Source: Phycisphaerae bacterium
GTDB lineage: Bacteria; Planctomycetota; Phycisphaerae; JAJVII01
Assembly: GCA_022072085.1 (NCBI GenBank)
Contig: JAJVII010000004.1
Location: 62,001 to 126,000 of the forward strand
DNA: 64,000 nucleotides
Direction: 5' to 3'
The notes beneath the pieces were generated by a model, which saw only the letters and a program-made list of their open reading frames with translations, was not told where the DNA came from and did no database searches. Every line of letters starts with the position of its first letter. Position 1 is the stretch's first letter. Below, one piece after another: positions 35,205 to 43,753 of the stretch. The translations under genes and the position numbers were made by a program.

Positions 35205-36227
35205 CTATTGTGGCTGAACGGCCCGACGCTTCTTCTCGGCATGTCGGCCGAGCACCAGGCCCAGCTCGAACAGGCCCCACATCGGGATCGCCAGCGCGAT
35301 CTGGCTGATCACGTCCGGCGGAGTGAGGATGGCGGCGAGGATGAACACGAGCAGGATCACGACACGCCGCTTGGAAGCCATCGCCTGGGTGCTCAGCAGG
35401 CCGATCCGGGCGACGAACATGATGACCAGCGGCGTCTGGAAGCCGATCCCGAAGACGAACATGAGCACGATGGTGAACTTCATGTATTCGCCGATTGCGA
35501 AGATCGGCGTGACCATCGACGGGCTGGCCCGCGCCAGCGTGCGGACCTCGCCATCGACGTAGCAGCGCACCTGGTGCGTGCGGTGATCCATCCAGATCGT
35601 CGATCGGCCTCCGGCCGGCGGAGGAGGGTCCTCGTCCAGCACCGGCAGCTCCAGCGGCGACGGCGCCGGTGCGGTCGTCGTCGGGCGGCGTTCCTCGTCG
35701 CTGTAGACCAGACGCTCGATCGGACCGGCCGGCCGCACGTCGCCCGGCAGCGAGAACTGGTTGTTGAACACGACGAAGAACCGCATCGCGAAGGGCATGA
35801 CCACGAAGTAGGCGAACACCGCGCCCAGCAGGAACAGCCCGAGGCTGACCGGCCCGTAGACGCGCACGAATCGCCGCTCGTGTTCGTAGAGCCCCGCCGA
35901 CACGAACAGCCAGACCTGGTAGAAGACCCACGGGCTGGCGATGATGACCCCGGCCAGCGCCGCGACCTGGAGATATGCGACGAAGAGCTGCGAGACCTCG
36001 TCCTGGTAAAGCGTTGGCGGGTAGCCGCCTTCGTTGAGCGCCAGCAGGATGGGGCGGCAGAGGAAGCCGATTATCGTCGGGGCGAAGAAGACGCAGACGA
36101 CGACCGCGACGGCGATGCCCAGCAGCGACAGGATAACGCGGCGGCGCAACTCCTCGAGGTGGTCCCCGAAGCTCATGCGCTGCTCGTCGGCCTGCGGCCG
36201 TCTCGGAGTCAGTGACGAATCGGCCAT
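35205..36227 (-). CDS. tatC: Sec-independent protein translocase TatC with a long periplasmic insert
   Basis: TatC is the multi-spanning receptor of the twin-arginine system and binds folded, RR-signal-bearing proteins. The N-terminal SFGDHLEELRRR signature and six helices are present. The 340-residue length exceeds the usual 240-260 because of an insert at about residues 158-238, in the periplasmic loop between helices 3 and 4. The insert is rich in Pro, Asp, Arg and Thr (TTTAPAPSPLELP, DEDPPPPAG). No tatA or tatB is in the window. The ATG at 36227 lacks a clear ribosome binding site but precedes the family motif at a natural distance. Confidence 0.92.
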   Translation of the reverse strand: MADSSLTPRRPQADEQRMSFGDHLEELRRRVILSLLGIAVAVVVCVFFAPTIIGFLCRPILLALNEGGYPPTLYQDEVSQLFVAYLQVAALAGVIIASPWVFYQVWLFVSAGLYEHERRFVRVYGPVSLGLFLLGAVFAYFVVMPFAMRFFVVFNNQFSLPGDVRPAGPIERLVYSDEERRPTTTAPAPSPLELPVLDEDPPPPAGGRSTIWMDHRTHQVRCYVDGEVRTLARASPSMVTPIFAIGEYMKFTIVLMFVFGIGFQTPLVIMFVARIGLLSTQAMASKRRVVILLVFILAAILTPPDVISQIALAIPMWGLFELGLVLGRHAEKKRRAVQPQ

Positions 36228-36330
36228 CAGGGGTGAGCATACCGGATTTGCCGGACAAGCGGAATAGCGGCTCGTCTTGCAGAGGGGGGGCGGCGAAACT
36301 AGAATGCGTCCGGTCGATCGCCGGGCGGGC

Positions 36331-36657
36331 CTAGCCGGCGGCCATCGGCGGTTCGTCGAAGGCGACGGCGACGCGGAACTGGTTGCCGGTCGGTTGGCAG
36401 CGGATGACCCGCCCCACACGGCTGTGCGCGGGCAGGCAGGAGGCCGCGTCGGGCGGCAGCATCACGGTCACCGAGCCGGAAAGCGGCAGCCTGCACGCCG
36501 TGTCGGCGGACAGTCCGCCGCCGGACAGATCGCACAGGTTCAGCGTCGCCAGCGTCGCGTCGCCGCGGTCCCGCGGGTGGCCGACTGCGCAGGCGAATCC
36601 GGTGGCCGGATGCCTGGCGAATCGTCGCCTCTCGATGAACGGGATGCTTCTGACCAT
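36331..36657 (-). CDS. PilZ domain protein (probable c-di-GMP receptor)
   Basis: The 108-residue protein is a single PilZ domain. The N-terminal ERRRFARHP gives the RxxxR arginines, and the LCDLSGGGL segment gives the D/NxSxxG motif; together these bind cyclic di-GMP. The later RVIRC and VAVAFDE strands complete the barrel. The output partner is unknown. It is a lone gene between tatC and the cobA-hemD operon, with the ATG at 36657. Confidence 0.85.
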   Translation of the reverse strand: MVRSIPFIERRRFARHPATGFACAVGHPRDRGDATLATLNLCDLSGGGLSADTACRLPLSGSVTVMLPPDAASCLPAHSRVGRVIRCQPTGNQFRVAVAFDEPPMAAG

Positions 36658-36769
36658 GCTGTCGGTCCCTCGGCACGAGAGTTATCGGCCGAAGGGGGAG
36701 GCGGCTTAACGAAAGGATCCAGCAATTTCCGCAACATCTACAGACCGTCCGGAGGCTGGCTTCCCGCCG

Positions 36770-38275
36770 GTGGCGCTGGTCGGAGCGGGCCCAGGCGACC
36801 CGGGGTTAATTACCGTCGCCGGCGCCCGTCTGCTTGAGCAGGCCGACGTAGTCGTCTACGACCGGTTGGCCAACCCGGCTCTGCTGAAATTGGCGCCCCC
36901 CTGCGCCGAATTGATCAACGTCGGCAAGCAGGCCGGCTCGCACGCGATGCCGCAGGAGCGGATCAACCAGGTGCTCGTCGAGCAGGGCCGCACCGGCAAG
37001 CGCGTCGTGCGGCTAAAGGGCGGCGACCCGTTCATCTTCGGCCGCGGCGGCGAGGAGGCCGAGGCCCTTGTCGATGCAGGCCTGCGGTTCATCGTCGTTC
37101 CCGGCGTGACCAGCGGCGTGGCTGCCCCGGCCTACGCGGGTATTCCGGTCACGCACCGGGACTTTACCAGCAGCTTCACCGTCGTCACCGGCCACGAGGA
37201 TCCGACCAAGCCCGACAGCTCGCTGGACTACGCCGTGCTCGCGAAGCTGGACAGCGTCGCGTTCTACATGTCGATCGGCAACCTGGCCCGCAACTCGACG
37301 GCCCTGATCGCCGCGGGCAAGGCCCCGTCCACGCCGGTCGCGGTCATCGAGCGAGGCACCTGGCCTGGCCAGCGGACGATCGTCGGCACGCTGGCCGACA
37401 TTGCCGCCAAGGTCGGTGCGGCCGCCATCCGCCCGCCCGCAATGGTGCTGGTCGGTCCGACCGCGGGTCTGCACGATAAGCTCAACTGGTTCGAGAACCG
37501 CCCACTGTTCGGCCGACGCATCGTCGTCACGCGGACGCGGCAGCAGGCGTCAGCGCTCAGCGAAGGCCTGGCCGACCTGGGCGCGGAAGTGATCGAGGCC
37601 CCGACCATCCGCATCGAGGGCCCGGAGGACACCGCTGCGGTCGACGCCGAGTTTCGCCGCCTGGGGGAGTATGACTTTGTCGTCTTCACGTCGGCCAACG
37701 GCGTGCGGCTGTGGGCCGAGTGGATGCGGGCGATCGGCCTGGACGGCCGGGCCCTGGGCCAGGCACGGCTGGCGGCCGTCGGGCCCGCGACCGCCGCGGC
37801 GATGGAGGAACTCTTCCTCCGCCCCGACGTGATCCCCGAGCAGTTCGTCGCCGAGTCGCTGGTCGAATCGTTCAAGGCCCTGGGCGACCTGACGGGCAAG
37901 CGGTTCCTGCTGCTGCGGGCCGACATCGCCCGCGCCGCCGTCAACGAGGCCCTCACGCGGCTGGGCGCCGAAGTCGCCGACGTGGCCATCTATCGCACCT
38001 TGCCGGCTGACTCGTTGCCGGCCGAGTTGGCCGACGGCCGAATCGACTGGGTCACATTCACCAGTTCCTCGACGGTCGCCAACTTCCTGGCGCTGGCGCC
38101 GGCCGGCCTGGCGGCCGACCTCAAGAGCGGCGCGACGCGGGCGGCCTGCATCGGCCCGATCACCGCGGAGACCTTCAGTCAACTCGCCGGCCGCGAGCCC
38201 GATGTCGTTGCCGACGAACACACCATCGCAGGCCTGCTCCAGGCCATCAGCACCCACGGAGGGAATCGGAAGTGA
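36770..38275 (+). CDS. cobA-hemD: Fused uroporphyrinogen-III C-methyltransferase and uroporphyrinogen-III synthase
   Basis: The 501-residue protein joins two tetrapyrrole enzymes. Residues 1 to about 235 are the SAM-dependent methyltransferase making precorrin-2 (LVGAGPGDPGLIT, VVRLKGGDPFIFGRGGEEA, VVPGVTSGVAAPAYAGIPVTHR). Residues about 245-500 are the synthase that cyclises hydroxymethylbilane (GRRIVVTRTRQQA, FTSANGVRLW, WVTFTSSSTVANF). This supplies siroheme or cobalamin synthesis. The GTG at 36770 sits very close to the first motif and has a GGAGG about 14 bases upstream, so an upstream non-ATG start is possible. Its TGA overlaps the GTG of the Gfo/Idh gene (GTGA). Confidence 0.93.
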   Translation: MALVGAGPGDPGLITVAGARLLEQADVVVYDRLANPALLKLAPPCAELINVGKQAGSHAMPQERINQVLVEQGRTGKRVVRLKGGDPFIFGRGGEEAEALVDAGLRFIVVPGVTSGVAAPAYAGIPVTHRDFTSSFTVVTGHEDPTKPDSSLDYAVLAKLDSVAFYMSIGNLARNSTALIAAGKAPSTPVAVIERGTWPGQRTIVGTLADIAAKVGAAAIRPPAMVLVGPTAGLHDKLNWFENRPLFGRRIVVTRTRQQASALSEGLADLGAEVIEAPTIRIEGPEDTAAVDAEFRRLGEYDFVVFTSANGVRLWAEWMRAIGLDGRALGQARLAAVGPATAAAMEELFLRPDVIPEQFVAESLVESFKALGDLTGKRFLLLRADIARAAVNEALTRLGAEVADVAIYRTLPADSLPAELADGRIDWVTFTSSSTVANFLALAPAGLAADLKSGATRAACIGPITAETFSQLAGREPDVVADEHTIAGLLQAISTHGGNRK

Positions 38276-39564
38276 AACGCTACGCCATCGTCGGCGCCGG
38301 GCATCGGTCGAGCATGTTCTTTCGGGCCGTTACCGACACCTACGCGCAAACAAGCGAACTGGTCGCGTTGTGCGACACGAATTCGGCCCGCATGGCCTAC
38401 TGGAACAAGCGGCTAGCCGACGCCGGCAAGGCCCCCGTCTCGACATGGCCGGCGGACCGCTTCGACGACATGGTACGTGATGCGAAGCCCGAAGTGGTCA
38501 TCGTCTGCACGCGCGACTGCGATCACGATGCCTACATCGTGCGGGCGATGGAACTCGGCTGTGACGTGATCACCGAGAAGCCCATGACCACCGATGCGGG
38601 CAAGTGCGCCCGCGTGCTGGAAGCGATCGAGCGGACGGGGCGCAAGTGCACCGTCACCTTCAACGCCCGCTACGGGCCCGGCGACTCGAAGGTGAAAGAA
38701 CTGCTGGGGGCCGGGGTCATCGGCCGGGTCATCTCGGTGAACTACGAGCACCTCCTGGACATCCGCCACGGCGCGGACTACTTCCGCCGCTGGCACCGCG
38801 ACAAGGCCAACAGCGGCGGGCTGCTGGTCCACAAGTGCACGCACTGTTTCGACCTGGTCAACTGGTGGCTGGCGGCCCGCCCGCGGCGGGTCGTGGCCAG
38901 CGGCGGCACGAAGTTCTACGGCCCCCAGCACGGCGAGCACGGCCAGCGCTGCCGCACATGCCATCTGACCGACTCCTGCCGGTTCTACTTCGACATCGCG
39001 GCCCGCGAGGAATACGCCGGGCTTTACCTGGCCGCCGAGAGCGAGGACGGATACTTCCGCGACACCTGCGTCTTCGGCGAGGGCATCACCACCGAGGACA
39101 GCGTCTCGGTGATCGTCGACTTCGACGGCGGGCAGATGCTCAGCTACCAGCTCAACGCCTTCGCGCCCTACGAGGGCAACCGCATCGTCTTTAACGGCGA
39201 CAAGGGACGGCTGGAATTTACCGAGATCGCCCGCACCGACTGGCTGGTCACGACCGACGACCCGTCGACCAAGGTCCAGCAGAAGCCGGCTGGAGCGAGC
39301 ATCCAGGTCTTCCCGCACCACGAGCCGGCCTACGATGTCGAGATTCCCAAGGTCGCCGGGGGCCACGGCGGGGCCGACACCGGCATCGTCCGCGACCTGT
39401 TCGGGCCTCCATGCAGGCAGGATCCGCTCGGCCGATCGGCCGACCACCTCGACGGCGCCCGCTCGATTCTCGTCGGTATTGCTGCCAACCGGTCGATGGA
39501 GACGGGCGGGCCAGTGCGGCTCGATGAGCTGGTGAAACTGCCGGACGCCGCGGCGGCCCGGTGA
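38272..39564 (+). CDS. Gfo/Idh/MocA family oxidoreductase with a cysteine cluster (copy 1)
   Basis: The 430-residue protein has an N-terminal NAD(P) Rossmann fold (YAIVGAGHRSSM) and the family EKP motif (Glu102-Lys103-Pro104). The C-terminal substrate domain holds YFRRWHRDKANSGGLL. It probably oxidises or reduces a sugar or polyol derivative. Unusually, it carries a C-x2-C-x5-C array (Cys227, Cys230, Cys236) plus Cys266 that is kept in the next gene, so a metal or Fe-S site is possible. The GTG start at 38272 overlaps the stop of cobA-hemD and has a GGAGGG site. The substrate is unknown. Confidence 0.85.
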   Translation: MKRYAIVGAGHRSSMFFRAVTDTYAQTSELVALCDTNSARMAYWNKRLADAGKAPVSTWPADRFDDMVRDAKPEVVIVCTRDCDHDAYIVRAMELGCDVITEKPMTTDAGKCARVLEAIERTGRKCTVTFNARYGPGDSKVKELLGAGVIGRVISVNYEHLLDIRHGADYFRRWHRDKANSGGLLVHKCTHCFDLVNWWLAARPRRVVASGGTKFYGPQHGEHGQRCRTCHLTDSCRFYFDIAAREEYAGLYLAAESEDGYFRDTCVFGEGITTEDSVSVIVDFDGGQMLSYQLNAFAPYEGNRIVFNGDKGRLEFTEIARTDWLVTTDDPSTKVQQKPAGASIQVFPHHEPAYDVEIPKVAGGHGGADTGIVRDLFGPPCRQDPLGRSADHLDGARSILVGIAANRSMETGGPVRLDELVKLPDAAAAR

Positions 39565-39602
39565 TTTTGACCCCCTGACACTCCAACTTCGGAAACTCAG
39601 CC

Positions 39603-40895
39603 ATGTCGGATCGCAAGCGCTACGTCGTCGTCGGGACCGGGTCGAGGGCTCGGATGTTCATCGATGCCGTCGCCGGTTCGCAGAAGGACGTCGCCGAACT
39701 GGTCGGCTTCTGCGACACGAATCTCGGCCGCATGCAGTGGCACAATGACCGGCTGGCCAAGGAGGGCCACGCTCCCGTGCCCACCTACGCCGACACGGAC
39801 TTCGACCGGATGGTCGCTGAGCGCAAACCCGACCGCGTCATCGTGACGACGCGCGACTGCTTCCACGACGAGTACATCATCCGCGCGATGCGGCTCGGCT
39901 GCGACGTGGTCACCGAGAAGCCCATGACGACCGACGACGCCAAGTGCCGTGCCATCCTGGAGACCGTCGGTAAAACCGGCCGCCGGCTGGTGGTCACGTT
40001 CAACTACCGCTACGCCCCCAAGCGGTCGAAGGTGAAGGAACTGATCGCCGGCGGCGTGATCGGCGACGTGAAGTCGGTGGACTTCGAGTGGCTGCTGGAT
40101 ACCAGCCACGGGGCCGACTACTTCCGCCGCTGGCATCGTCAGAAGGTCAACAGCGGCGGGCTGCTGGTTCACAAGGCGACGCATCACTTCGACCTGGTCA
40201 ACTGGTGGATCGCCGCCTCGCCCACGCGCGTGTTCGCCAACGGGGCGCTGAGCTTCTACGGCCACCGGACCGGCAACGGGCCGGCCCACCGCGGCCAACG
40301 CTGCCGCGAGTGCCCCGCGACGGCCGAGTGCAAGTTCTACATGGACCTGGCCGGCAGCGAGGGGCTCAAGGGGCTCTACCTCGACACCGAGCAGTATGAC
40401 GGCTACGTCCGCGATCACTGCGTCTTCGGCGACGACATCACCATTGAGGACAACATGTCGGTGTCGGTCCGCTACGACAGCGGGGCGGTGCTGAGCTACA
40501 GCCTCAACGCGTTCATGCCGTGGGAAGGCTCGCGGATCGCGTTCAATGGCACGAAGGGCCGCCTGGAGTTCGACGACGTGGAGAAGACCTATATCAGCGG
40601 GCAGGGCGGGACGGCCGAGGGCGAGACGCTGGCCCAGGGCGCCCGCATCGAGGTCTTCCCGCACTTCGCGCCCAGCTACCGCGTGAGGTGGGAGGAGGGC
40701 AAGGGCGGCCACGGCGGCGGCGACCCGCGGCTGCTCAACGACGTCTTCCGCGGCGCCGGCGACGACCCGCTGGGCCGGGCGGCCGACCATGTCGACGGCG
40801 CCCGCAGCATCCTGACCGGCATCGCCGCCAACCGTTCCATCGCGACGGGGCAGCCGGTCGAGATCGCGGACCTGGTGAAACTGCCGAGGAGGTGA
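39603..40895 (+). CDS. Gfo/Idh/MocA family oxidoreductase with a cysteine cluster (copy 2)
   Basis: The second 430-residue copy is clearly paralogous to the preceding gene along its whole length, so the pair arose by tandem duplication. It has the Rossmann motif VVVGTGSRARM, the EKP motif, and the same extra cysteines: Cys234, Cys237 and Cys243 (C-x2-C-x5-C) with Cys273 in DHCVFGDD. Conservation of the cysteines between copies argues for function. Where copy 1 has HKCTHCFD this copy has HKATHHFD, which may change substrate choice. A strong hairpin terminator follows. Confidence 0.85.
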   Translation: MSDRKRYVVVGTGSRARMFIDAVAGSQKDVAELVGFCDTNLGRMQWHNDRLAKEGHAPVPTYADTDFDRMVAERKPDRVIVTTRDCFHDEYIIRAMRLGCDVVTEKPMTTDDAKCRAILETVGKTGRRLVVTFNYRYAPKRSKVKELIAGGVIGDVKSVDFEWLLDTSHGADYFRRWHRQKVNSGGLLVHKATHHFDLVNWWIAASPTRVFANGALSFYGHRTGNGPAHRGQRCRECPATAECKFYMDLAGSEGLKGLYLDTEQYDGYVRDHCVFGDDITIEDNMSVSVRYDSGAVLSYSLNAFMPWEGSRIAFNGTKGRLEFDDVEKTYISGQGGTAEGETLAQGARIEVFPHFAPSYRVRWEEGKGGHGGGDPRLLNDVFRGAGDDPLGRAADHVDGARSILTGIAANRSIATGQPVEIADLVKLPRR

Positions 40896-40952
40896 GCGGA
40901 CGGCGGCGCTGCGGGGGGGACGCGCTCCATGGCGGTCGCGGCTGAACATGAG

Positions 40953-40991
40953 AAGACCCCCGGCCGCTGTCGGTCGGGGGTCTTGCGTTTT
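40953..40991 (+). terminator. Terminator after the Gfo/Idh pair
   Basis: A 14-bp stem with one mismatch (40953-40966 with 40971-40984) is followed by GCGTTTT. It ends the plus-strand operon and may also limit read-through from ilvB on the other strand. Confidence 0.8.
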
Positions 40992-41013
40992 CGAATGTTT
41001 CAGGGCGCGAAGG

Positions 41014-42945
41014 TCAGATGTTCGCGCCCTGCTTGTCGCTGCCGCCGGCGTGACGCAGGTCGTCGGCCGACATGATGATGTCGCGATAGGTCGCCCCGGC
41101 CGGGATCATCGGGTAGACGTTCTCCTCGGCTTCGACGATCACGTCGAGCAGGTAAGGCTCGTCGCGGTCGGCCAGCATGCGGCGATAGGCGGCGTCCAGG
41201 TCGGCCAGCCGCGAGACGCGCTCGGCCCGGACGCGGTAGCCCTTGGCGATGGTGACGAAGTCGGGGTAGATGCCGCTCTCGCCGTCCGGCCGCACCTGCG
41301 TGGCCGGGTCGCTCAGGGCGCTCTCGGCCCGGTGGCCCTTGTAGATCATGTCCTGCCACTGCCGGACCATGCCCAGCCACTGGTTGTTGATGACGACTAC
41401 TTTCACGCCCAGGCCGTAGCGGTGGATCGTGCTCAACTCGTGCACGGTCATGTTCAGACTGCCGTCGCCGTCGATGTCGATGACCAGCCGGTCGGGGCAG
41501 CCGACTTTGGCGCCGATGGCCGCGGGCAGCCCGAAGCCCATCGTGCCGAAGCCCGAGCTGGAGATGAGCGACCGCGGCCGGCGGCACTGGTAATGCTGCA
41601 TGCCCCACATCTGATGCTGCCCGACGCCGAGGGTCACCAGCGCCTCGCCGGCGGTCAGATCGCTGAGCAGCCGGATCGCCCACTGCGGCCGGATGCCCGG
41701 GCCGTCGCCGGGATCGGCCGACAGCGGCCAGCGGTCGCGGTTGGCCTGGCACTGGGCGACCCACTCGCCGTAATCGCCCGGCTGGGCGCACTGGAGGAGC
41801 TGGGGCAGGGCCAGTCGCAGGTCCGCGCAGATCGGCAGCGTGACCGGCTTGTTCTTGTTCAGCTCGGCGCGGTCCACGTCGATGTGAATGATCTTGCCGT
41901 GCTTGATGAACTCACTCACCTTGCCGGTGACGCGGTCGTCGAAGCGGACGCCGATCGCGACGACCAGGTCGGCCTCGTTGATCGCGAAGTTGGCGTATTT
42001 CGTCCCGTGCATACCCAGGACGTGCAGGGCCAGCGGATGGTCCGGCGGGAACGCGCCCAGGCCCATTATCGTGGTCGTCACGGGGCAGCCGAGTCTCTCG
42101 GCCAGCGCGACCAGCATGGGGCTGGTGTCCGAGGCGATGACGCCTCCGCCGGCGTAGAGGACCGGGCGGCGGGCCTCGCGGATCATCCGGCAGCACTCGT
42201 CGAGCTGGTCGGGGAGGATTTCGCCGACTTGCGCCTCGATCGGCTCGATGACCGCGGGCATCCGCGGCGGGGCGTAGTTGCCCTCCGGGTCGCGCGGGTA
42301 GTGCTGCTGGATGTCCTTGGGCACGTCCACGAGCACCGGCCCGTGCCGGTTGCTCATCGCCAGCGTGAACGCGTGCTTGACGACCGCCGGGATGTGCCCG
42401 ACGCGCTGCACCTGGTAGCTGCGCTTGGTGATCGGCTCGCAGATCGAGACGATGTCGACTTCCTGGAACGCGTTCTTGCCCAGCAGCGGCGTGGGCACGT
42501 TGCCGGTGATCGCAACGATCGGCACGCTGTCGCTGTTGGCGTCGCCGATGCCGGTGACCAGGTTGGTCGCGCCCGGACCGGAGGTGGCCAGGCAGACGCC
42601 GGGCCTGCCGGTCGCCCGGGCGAAGCCCTCCGCGGCGTGGGCCGCTCCCTGCTCGTGCTCGACGCGGATGCAGCGGATGTCGTAGTCGCGCAGGACGTCG
42701 AAGATTTCGAGGTTGGCCCCGCCTGGGTAGCCGAACAGGACATCCACGCCCTCGAGTTGGAGGCTGCGGGCGAGGATCTGCGAGCCCTTCATGGCGTTGG
42801 CGCGGTCCTCGGGGCGGATCTCGCTCAGCGAGGCCCCGGTGATGCTGGAGACGTCGGCGTAGGTGACCTGGTCGACGCCGTTGACCGGCGGCGGGGACTG
42901 GCCTTTGCCGGCGGAGGCCTTGTTGGAAGCGGTCGGTTGACTCAT
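41014..42945 (-). CDS. ilvB: Acetolactate synthase large subunit
   Basis: This 643-residue ThDP enzyme makes acetolactate from pyruvate, the first common step to valine, leucine and isoleucine. The catalytic glutamate is in VEHEQGAAHAAEG. The FAD-binding central domain contains GMHGTKYANFAINEADL, and the ThDP/Mg motif is GDGSLNMTVHE with VVINNQWLG. An N-terminal extension of about 55 residues precedes the family start. The ATG at 42945 has an AGGAA site. No ilvN regulatory subunit gene is adjacent. A terminator-like hairpin and a branched-chain-rich leader frame lie upstream. Confidence 0.95.
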   Translation of the reverse strand: MSQPTASNKASAGKGQSPPPVNGVDQVTYADVSSITGASLSEIRPEDRANAMKGSQILARSLQLEGVDVLFGYPGGANLEIFDVLRDYDIRCIRVEHEQGAAHAAEGFARATGRPGVCLATSGPGATNLVTGIGDANSDSVPIVAITGNVPTPLLGKNAFQEVDIVSICEPITKRSYQVQRVGHIPAVVKHAFTLAMSNRHGPVLVDVPKDIQQHYPRDPEGNYAPPRMPAVIEPIEAQVGEILPDQLDECCRMIREARRPVLYAGGGVIASDTSPMLVALAERLGCPVTTTIMGLGAFPPDHPLALHVLGMHGTKYANFAINEADLVVAIGVRFDDRVTGKVSEFIKHGKIIHIDVDRAELNKNKPVTLPICADLRLALPQLLQCAQPGDYGEWVAQCQANRDRWPLSADPGDGPGIRPQWAIRLLSDLTAGEALVTLGVGQHQMWGMQHYQCRRPRSLISSSGFGTMGFGLPAAIGAKVGCPDRLVIDIDGDGSLNMTVHELSTIHRYGLGVKVVVINNQWLGMVRQWQDMIYKGHRAESALSDPATQVRPDGESGIYPDFVTIAKGYRVRAERVSRLADLDAAYRRMLADRDEPYLLDVIVEAEENVYPMIPAGATYRDIIMSADDLRHAGGSDKQGANI

Positions 42946-42963
42946 GGTTGAAATTCCTGCATG

Positions 42964-42994
42964 AAAAACGCCCTGAAGCGACGGCCGCAGGGCG
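42964..42994 (-). promoter_or_regulatory. Attenuator hairpin upstream of ilvB
   Basis: On the minus strand a perfect 7-bp stem (42988-42994 with 42969-42975) and a 12-base loop are followed directly by five Ts (42968-42964). This is an intrinsic terminator placed just before the ilvB start, at the position of a transcription attenuator. Confidence 0.6.
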
Positions 42995-43030
42995 AGGGTG
43001 CTCACTTGACGCGTGAATTAGGCCCGCGGA

Positions 43031-43144
43031 TCAGACGTTGTCCGTCCGCTCGATGATGCCGGCGCGGACCGCAGCCGCGCACACGACCACGGGGCGGGTG
43101 AACCGCCGATCCCGGGTCCGCATTGCGAGCAGCGAAGTCCGCAC
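43031..43144 (-). CDS. Possible ilvB leader peptide (37 residues, Val/Ile/Leu-rich)
   Basis: A short frame starts at GTG 43144, six bases after a GGGAGG site, and ends 36 bases upstream of the attenuator hairpin. The product contains LL, a VVV run and an II pair, nine branched-chain residues in all. That is how ilv leader peptides sense charged tRNA levels. An alternative start is ATG 43123. No further evidence of translation is available. Confidence 0.4.
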   Translation of the reverse strand: MRTSLLAMRTRDRRFTRPVVVCAAAVRAGIIERTDNV

Positions 43145-43356
43145 GTCCAGCCTCCCGCACGCCGGTTGCCGGTCGGCCTGGCGGCCGCCGGGGCGTGACA
43201 AACCATGAGAATAAGCCCGGCCCGCGGCGCGGTCAAGCGCGTTTTGGCGATGCGCGCGGACCTGAAGCCGTCTCAGTGCGTCGGGCGATTGCGTCGGTTC
43301 TGGAAAGCGGGAATGACGGTTGTAGCGGCTGTGACGAGTGAAGAGGGTGGGGGGCG

Positions 43357-43455
43357 ATGGACGATAAGCAGGACATGGCCCACGCCGAATCGTCCAGGCT
43401 GTCGGATATTTGGAGGGAGCCTTGCGCCGCGGAGGACGAGGCATGTTACGGATGA
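43357..43455 (+). CDS. Possible 32-residue acidic small ORF
   Basis: This short frame begins ATG 43357 after a purine-rich GAGGGTGGGG and overlaps the next small ORF by 13 bases. The product is acidic and soluble-looking. The evidence is weak: only start context and translational coupling to the next frame. Confidence 0.22.
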   Translation: MDDKQDMAHAESSRLSDIWREPCAAEDEACYG

Positions 43456-43532
43456 GAAGAGTGCTGGAAGTGGCATTGGAGGCGGCGGTTCTGGTGATCG
43501 CAGCGGCGGCCATATTCGCGGCGGCGGTTTGA
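43443..43532 (+). CDS. Possible 29-residue hydrophobic small ORF
   Basis: The ATG at 43443 follows GGAGG by seven bases. After MLRMRR the product is almost entirely Ala, Val, Ile and Leu, so it would form one membrane helix. It overlaps the 3' end of the 32-residue frame. Its length and composition resemble small toxins or stress peptides, but nothing confirms this. Confidence 0.3.
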   Translation: MLRMRRVLEVALEAAVLVIAAAAIFAAAV

Positions 43533-43554
43533 GATGCGATCTTAACAAAATGAT

Positions 43555-43584
43555 TTGACGCCAGGGGAAAACCCGGGGTACACT
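43555..43584 (+). promoter_or_regulatory. Predicted promoter of the zinc-ribbon-like gene
   Basis: A TTGACG -35 (43555-43560), an 18-base spacer and a TACACT -10 (43579-43584) lie about 160 bases upstream of the start at 43754. The long leader shows no recognised riboswitch. Confidence 0.45.
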
Positions 43585-43753
43585 AAAGGGGCAACTGGCA
43601 GACGTTCCCGGGTCGCCACAACCATTTCCAGACCTGCGGCGTCAGACAGGAGGGTGCAGACAAGTCCAGGTTTCTGTCCGCGCACACGACGTATATGCCC
43701 GGCCTCGCGCTCCACTCAATCGGCCTCATTGTACCATTATCCAGGAGCCGGGC

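Noticed and set aside
38272-39564. The Gfo/Idh gene as a precorrin-2 dehydrogenase
   Set aside because: Its EKP motif and two-domain layout are those of sugar-type Gfo/Idh/MocA enzymes, not of Met8/SirC, so operon position alone is not enough.
43145-43513. Upstream extension of the ilvB leader frame to 160 residues
   Set aside because: The composition is not protein-like and the strong ribosome binding site is at 43151-43156, so only the short leader is kept.
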